Shown piece after piece: positions 60,191 through 64,000 of a stretch of DNA of 64,000 nt. Under the pieces are notes generated by a model. That model searched no databases, had not been told where the DNA came from, and saw nothing but the letters and a program-made list of their open reading frames with translations. Every line of letters starts with the position of its first letter. The stretch's first letter is position 1. A program made the position numbers and the translations under genes. Origin of the DNA: Collinsella sp. OM04-5 (lineage in GTDB: Bacteria; Actinomycetota; Coriobacteriia; Coriobacteriales; Coriobacteriaceae); contig NZ_QSUU01000007.1 of the NCBI RefSeq assembly GCF_003439125.1, positions 81,314 through 145,313 on the forward strand. The letters run 5' to 3'.

Positions 60191-61066
60191 CTATACAAGA
60201 CCCCAGGTCTTGACCTCTTGGTCGAGCCAGCCGTCGGCCAGGCGATCGCAAATCACCTGATCGACCACGGCCGAAAGGTCGCAGCCCTTCTTGGTCGCCA
60301 CGCCGTAGCCCTGCTCGCCAAACTTGACCTCGGGCTGCAGCAGCTCAACGGTCTCGTTCATGTAACCGGCCAGCGTGGAGCGGTCCATGGCAAAGACGTC
60401 GATATTGCCGGCGTCGAGCGAACTCTTGATGATGGGGTAGCCGCTAAAGGCCCTAAACTCGGGCTTGCAGCTAAAGCCGTTGTCCTTGATCATCTGCTCG
60501 ATCAGGCCCTGCGTGGTGGCACCCTGGCTCACGCCAATGACCTTGCCGTCCAAGTCCTCAATCGAGGTAAAGCCCGAACGCTTCTTGACCATGAGTCCCA
60601 CGTAGTCGGTGCGGTACGGCGTCGAGAAATCCCAGCTCTTCTTGCGCTCGTCGGTGATGGTGTAGGTCGCCGCGACCACGTCGAGTTGGCCGTTATCGAT
60701 CAGCGGGCCGCGCGTCTTGGGCGTTACGTCGGTAAACTCGACAAGCTCCTGGGCGCGGGCCTCCTTGTAGCTCACGCCAAAGACGGCAGCGGCGATCTGG
60801 TAGCACAAATCGACTTCCATGCCCTCAAAGCGGCCCTTGGCGGTGTCGTAATAGCCATAGCCGGGAACGTCCTTCTTGACGCCGGCATTCAGATGTCCAC
60901 GCGACTTAATGGCCGCAAGCTTGGACCCCTTGTCGGAGCCCTCGCCGCGGGTGGAGTTGCCGCAACCGGTAAGCGCGGTCCCCGTCAGCGCAAGCATGCC
61001 GGCGCCCGCCAGCTGCAAAAAGTGACGGCGCGACACGGCCGCCCTCGTCATATCCGTCATGTCCAT
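60191..61066 (-). CDS. Amino acid ABC transporter substrate-binding lipoprotein
   Basis: 291 aa. Export signal with a twin arginine (SRRHFLQLAGAGMLALTG) followed by the lipobox LTGC near residue 32, so it is probably a lipid-anchored protein, possibly exported by Tat. The rest is an SBP_bac_3 domain (GHLNAGVKKDVPGYGYYDTA..., GMEVDLCYQIA, DFSTPYRTDYVGLMVKK, DGKVIGVSQGATTQ). It captures a polar amino acid for the two permeases. ATG 61066 and GTG 61069 are both possible starts; the ATG is chosen. It starts 8 bases after the ATPase stop. Confidence 0.9.
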   Translation of the reverse strand: MDMTDMTRAAVSRRHFLQLAGAGMLALTGTALTGCGNSTRGEGSDKGSKLAAIKSRGHLNAGVKKDVPGYGYYDTAKGRFEGMEVDLCYQIAAAVFGVSYKEARAQELVEFTDVTPKTRGPLIDNGQLDVVAATYTITDERKKSWDFSTPYRTDYVGLMVKKRSGFTSIEDLDGKVIGVSQGATTQGLIEQMIKDNGFSCKPEFRAFSGYPIIKSSLDAGNIDVFAMDRSTLAGYMNETVELLQPEVKFGEQGYGVATKKGCDLSAVVDQVICDRLADGWLDQEVKTWGLV

Positions 61067-61074
61067 CACCGCGC

Positions 61075-61806
61075 CTAGTGCAGAATCTTGGACAGGAACT
61101 CGCGGCAGCGCGGGTTCTCGGGGTTATCGAAGAAGTGCTCGGGCGTGCCCTCCTCCAGAATGCGGCCGTCCTCCATAAAGATGACGCGGTCGGCCACCTG
61201 GCGCGCAAAGCCCATCTCGTGCGTCACGCAGATCATGGTGATGTCCTCCTGCGCGAGCTCAATCATAACGTCCAGAACCTCCTGGACCATCTCGGGGTCG
61301 AGCGCCGAAGTCGGCTCGTCAAACAGGATGATGGGCTGCTTGGTGCACAGGGCGCGGGCGATGGCGATGCGCTGCTGCTGACCACCCGAGAGATTCTGCG
61401 GATACTCGCCGGCCTTATGCGCCATGCCGACGCGCTTGAGTGCGGCGATGGCGATCTCGGTCGCCTCCTCCTTGCTCTTCTTTTGCAGCTTGATGGGCGC
61501 GAGCGTCAGGTTGCCGAGCACCGTCATGTTGGGATACAGGTTGAACTGCTGAAACACCATGGAACTATACTTGCGAGCCATCTCCAGGTGGTTCTTTTTG
61601 GTAAGCGGCGTACCGTCGATGATGACCTCGCCCGACGTGGGCTCCTCCAGATAATCGACGCAACGGATGAGCGTCGACTTACCCGAGCCGGAAGGCCCGA
61701 TCATTACGAGCTTCTCGCCGCGCTTGACGGTGAGGTTGATATCTTTGAGCACATGCAGGTCGCCAAAGTACTTGTTGAGATGCTTGATCTCGATCATGTC
61801 TGCCAT
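61075..61806 (-). CDS. Polar amino acid ABC transporter ATP-binding protein
   Basis: 243 aa cytoplasmic ATPase, GlnQ type. Walker [12 protein letters not shown] near 37, Q-loop [13 protein letters not shown], signature LSGGQQQR, Walker [14 protein letters not shown] and switch His in VTHEMGF are all intact. It is the first gene of the four-gene operon, behind a TACAAT box at 61847-61842. GGGAAGGGACATAC precedes ATG 61806. Confidence 0.95.
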   Translation of the reverse strand: MADMIEIKHLNKYFGDLHVLKDINLTVKRGEKLVMIGPSGSGKSTLIRCVDYLEEPTSGEVIIDGTPLTKKNHLEMARKYSSMVFQQFNLYPNMTVLGNLTLAPIKLQKKSKEEATEIAIAALKRVGMAHKAGEYPQNLSGGQQQRIAIARALCTKQPIILFDEPTSALDPEMVQEVLDVMIELAQEDITMICVTHEMGFARQVADRVIFMEDGRILEEGTPEHFFDNPENPRCREFLSKILH

Positions 61807-61841
61807 GTATGTCCCTTCCCTGCGTTTACACGAGTTGAACT

Positions 61842-61847
61842 ATTGTA
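61842..61847 (-). promoter_or_regulatory. -10 box TACAAT of the amino-acid ABC operon
   Basis: Minus-strand TACAAT, 35 bases upstream of ATG 61806. Confidence 0.5.
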
Positions 61848-61918
61848 CGGAAAGAACCACGTTTCCGCAGCCCACACTACATTCCCGTAAAGAACCCGCA
61901 ATCTTCCACCTGCTCGTT

Positions 61919-61991
61919 GGTGCTCATTGGGGACAGACTTAAATGAGTACCCCCCGTGGGTACTCATTTAAGTCTGTCCCCAATGAGCACC
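61919..61991. repeat. 73-bp near-perfect palindrome with GGGGACAGACTTAAATGAGTACC
   Basis: Two 34-base arms (61919-61952 and 61958-61991), exact complements, around a 5-base centre. Each arm has ATTGGGGACAGACTTAAATG. It lies between the ABC operon promoter and the yqeY terminator. The GGGGACAG wording links it to family E. The rest of 61807-62066 shows no gene. Confidence 0.9.
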
Positions 61992-62066
61992 GAAAATAAT
62001 ACAACCGCCCTTGTTGAGCATAAGTCAGCGAAAACCCGTACACGCGAGCAAGGTGACGTGAAATGA

Positions 62067-62095
62067 AAGGGCGCAGACCTTATGGTCGCGCCCTT
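62067..62095 (-). terminator. Rho-independent terminator of the prsA-like/yqeY operon
   Basis: AAGGGCGCAGACC paired with GGTCGCGCCCTT (one bulge), 4-base loop, then TCATTTC on the minus strand. Confidence 0.75.
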
Positions 62096-62144
62096 GAAAT
62101 TGAACGTCAGATTGCCGTGTGTACGGGTTTGCAGCGTCGAGCCG

Positions 62145-62588
62145 TTACGCGAGTTTGGCGCCGACGATCTTTGCCGCCGCAGGCTTGTCGAAGTTGCCGC
62201 CGGTGGCCTTGCCGAGTGCGCCCATGACCTGGCCCATCTGCTTCTTGGACGTGGCACCCAGCTCGGCGATGACCTGCTCGATCAGGGCCTCGAGCTCCTC
62301 GCCCGAAACCTGCGCGGGCAGCAGGCTCTCCAGAATCTTGACCTGCTCGGTCAGGTTGTCGGTACGCTCTTGGTCGGTGCCGGCCTTGATGGACATCTCC
62401 AGCGTCTCGCTCGTCTGCTTAATCAGACGCTTGATCATGCTGTTGACGTCTTCCTCGGTCACATCGCGGCGCTCGTTGACCTCGATATTCTTCACCTCGG
62501 CCTTGACCTGGCGAATGATGGACAGGCGAACCTTGTCCTTAGCCTTCATGGCTGCGATCATTTCCTTCTGCAGCTCTTCGTTGGTCAT
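62145..62588 (-). CDS. GatB/YqeY domain protein
   Basis: 147 aa cytoplasmic protein of the YqeY family, related to the C-terminal tRNA-binding domain of GatB. Pattern: helical N-terminal half (KEMIAAMKAKDKVRLSIIRQ), then SLLPAQVSGEELEALIEQVI and a C-terminal GQVMGALGKATGGNFDKPAA typical of the tail domain. A role in tRNA-dependent amidation or editing is suggested for the family but not shown. ATG 62588 has GAGGAGG eight bases upstream, better than the ATG at 62624. It probably shares a transcript with the foldase gene 54 bases upstream. Confidence 0.9.
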   Translation of the reverse strand: MTNEELQKEMIAAMKAKDKVRLSIIRQVKAEVKNIEVNERRDVTEEDVNSMIKRLIKQTSETLEMSIKAGTDQERTDNLTEQVKILESLLPAQVSGEELEALIEQVIAELGATSKKQMGQVMGALGKATGGNFDKPAAAKIVGAKLA

Positions 62589-62642
62589 CTGCAAATCCTC
62601 CTCAATAGTGCGGGCGACACTCACACGAGCGCCGCCCCATGA

Positions 62643-63863
62643 TTACTCAGTCGTCGACGAATTGTCGGTCGAACTCTTGGTGACGCCCTTCAGGCTGACG
62701 TTGTACGGCACGTCCTTGGGCATGGGATTGACGGTGATGTCGGCATCCTTCTTGTACTGCTCCAGCCACTCGCTATACGCAGTGCTGGCCGCCTGCGTCT
62801 TCACCACGTTGGAAACGTACTTCTTGATGGCCTTGGGCACCTGCTTGATATCATCGACCTGGCTATCGACATGGAAGTAGTCGGTGCACTTGATGATGTG
62901 GTAGCCATAGGTCGACTCGACCACGTCGCTCACGTCGCCCTTGTTGAGCCCCTCGAGTGCCGTCTGGTAGCTGTCGACGAAGGTGGTGAGCTTGTCCCAG
63001 CCCACGTCCCCCTTCTTCTCCTTGGAACCGGTGTCCTCGGAGTACTGCTCAACGGCGTCCTCAAAGCTCAGCTCACCGGAGTTGATCTTGTCCAGGCACT
63101 CCTGCGCTTTGGCCTTGGCGGCGGCCTTGTCCTCGTCGGAAGCGTCGGAATCGACCTTGATCAGAATATTCGACGAGCGACGGGCGTCATTGTAGTTGGA
63201 CAGGTTCTCGTTGATGTAATCGACGATCTCGCTGTCCTTGGGCTTGCTGGTGGGCGCCACGGCATCTTTGAGCTTTTGCTGCGCCAGGCTCTCCTTGAGC
63301 GAGCTCTTATAGGTGTCCTCGGTGTAGCCGTAGGTCTTGAGGGTCTTCTTAAAGGCCTTGGCACCGCCCGCGCTCTTGCACGCGTCCTTCCAAGCCTTCT
63401 CGACCTCCTCGTCCGACACCGTCGCGCCGTTCTCCTTCTGTGCCTGTTGAAGCAGAATCTGCTGCGTGTAGGAGTCGATGAGTTGCTTGCGGTACTTCTT
63501 GGGCGTGAGGTCGTTGTCGACCAGATACTGCGCCCAGTCCTTGTCCTTGGTGTAACCGTAGGACGTGCGCATGCTCATGATCTGCTTGGTCACGGTGTCC
63601 TCGGTGAGGTTGGTGCCGTTGATAGTAGCAGCCACACCGCCGGTAAGCTTGTAGCCCGAGGTATCCTCTGCCTGCGACATGAGACCGGAGCACGCCATGG
63701 CCGAGACGGATAGCAGCATCGCCAGCACGCCGATGACCACCAGAACGATCTTGACGGTCTTAGACACGTACGTCTTGCGCTGCTTCTTACGAGAGCTCGA
63801 CGCGGCGCGGGCCTGCTGCTCGGGCGTCGGTGCGGCCTCGGAGTTCTTTTTCTTGTTTGCCAT
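62643..63863 (-). CDS. Membrane-anchored peptidyl-prolyl isomerase, PrsA/SurA type
   Basis: 406 aa extracytoplasmic foldase. Basic cytoplasmic N-terminus (1-36), one helix (about 37-57, VKIVLVVIGVLAMLLSVSAM) followed by MACSGLM, where LSVSAMAC gives a possible but poor lipobox. A SurA_N-like helical region comes next (about 80-225). A parvulin domain covers about 235-335 (NILIKVDSDASDEDKAAAKA, VGWDKLTTFVDSYQTALEGL, STYGYHIIKCTD), and a C-terminal helix. It assists folding of secreted proteins, fitting the many large surface proteins here. ATG 63863 follows AAAGGCCAACT. Confidence 0.9.
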   Translation of the reverse strand: MANKKKNSEAAPTPEQQARAASSSRKKQRKTYVSKTVKIVLVVIGVLAMLLSVSAMACSGLMSQAEDTSGYKLTGGVAATINGTNLTEDTVTKQIMSMRTSYGYTKDKDWAQYLVDNDLTPKKYRKQLIDSYTQQILLQQAQKENGATVSDEEVEKAWKDACKSAGGAKAFKKTLKTYGYTEDTYKSSLKESLAQQKLKDAVAPTSKPKDSEIVDYINENLSNYNDARRSSNILIKVDSDASDEDKAAAKAKAQECLDKINSGELSFEDAVEQYSEDTGSKEKKGDVGWDKLTTFVDSYQTALEGLNKGDVSDVVESTYGYHIIKCTDYFHVDSQVDDIKQVPKAIKKYVSNVVKTQAASTAYSEWLEQYKKDADITVNPMPKDVPYNVSLKGVTKSSTDNSSTTE

Positions 63864-64000
63864 AGTTGGCCTTTCGCATCACGAATCGAACAAACGCCAT
63901 TGTGTCACAACGCAGCCCCCGCGACAAAGGGGCAGCCCTGGCACTTGGGGACGTTCCTTTTAATATGAGCAGGACATTGTCAAGAGGCAAAATCGGGCCT
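63864..64000. other. Upstream region of the foldase gene
   Basis: 137 bases to the window edge. TTGGGGACGTTCCTTTTAAT at 63946-63965 resembles the GGGGACAG/GGGGACG palindromes elsewhere, perhaps half of another copy. No gene or clear promoter seen. Confidence 0.35.

Overview
The window looks like chromosome of a high-GC Coriobacteriia member, most likely Collinsella. This rests on an Ech-type [NiFe] hydrogenase operon, a LuxR regulator with a transporter-like membrane half, the actinobacterial order glmU-prs-pth, and large LxxTG-anchored surface proteins. No 16S gene is present, so the genus is an inference.

Layout. 1-2419: the start of an ABC ATPase gene, divergent from a NarL-type two-component pair. 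2420-3217: a cluster of palindromic intergenic elements. 3218-8892 (minus): an ech hydrogenase operon in which the EchA-like antiporter subunit and the EchB/NuoH-like anchor are one polypeptide. 9073-9477: an orphan helix-turn-helix gene. 9885-23489 (minus): an operon of three single-pass membrane proteins and a giant GLUG-repeat surface protein of about 3,560 residues, broken by a frameshift near 19245. 23758-25050: an IS30-family transposase of much higher GC. 25578-27608: an old-yellow-enzyme/FeS/FAD reductase. 28055-28131: initiator tRNA. 28328-33747: coaX, a DUF4143 ATPase, a degenerate biotin-ligase homologue, a folP-folK fusion and a truncated sirtuin. 33883-38626: exonuclease III and an ECF transporter (S, fused double ATPase, T). 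38683-44734 (plus): glmU, prs, pth and nfnAB. 45141-56313 (minus): three LxxTGD surface proteins. 56531-63863: membrane LuxR regulator, cytidylate-kinase-like protein, a polar amino-acid ABC operon, YqeY and a PrsA-like foldase.

How the genes fit together. Ech couples ferredoxin oxidation to H2 release and ion pumping. NfnAB exchanges electrons between ferredoxin, NADH and NADPH. Both fit a fermentative, H2-producing gut anaerobe. Roughly 24 kb of the 64 kb is devoted to surface proteins, which fits host or mucus attachment.

The most unusual content is between genes. There are several distinct palindromic repeat families. One consists of three arrays of a 15-bp motif in alternating orientation every 40/41 bp, with the same spacing series in each array and arm-to-arm covariation. 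Another is a 154-bp element with about 25-bp inverted ends, present three times at exactly the same length. I found no transposase or Cas gene in the window that explains either.
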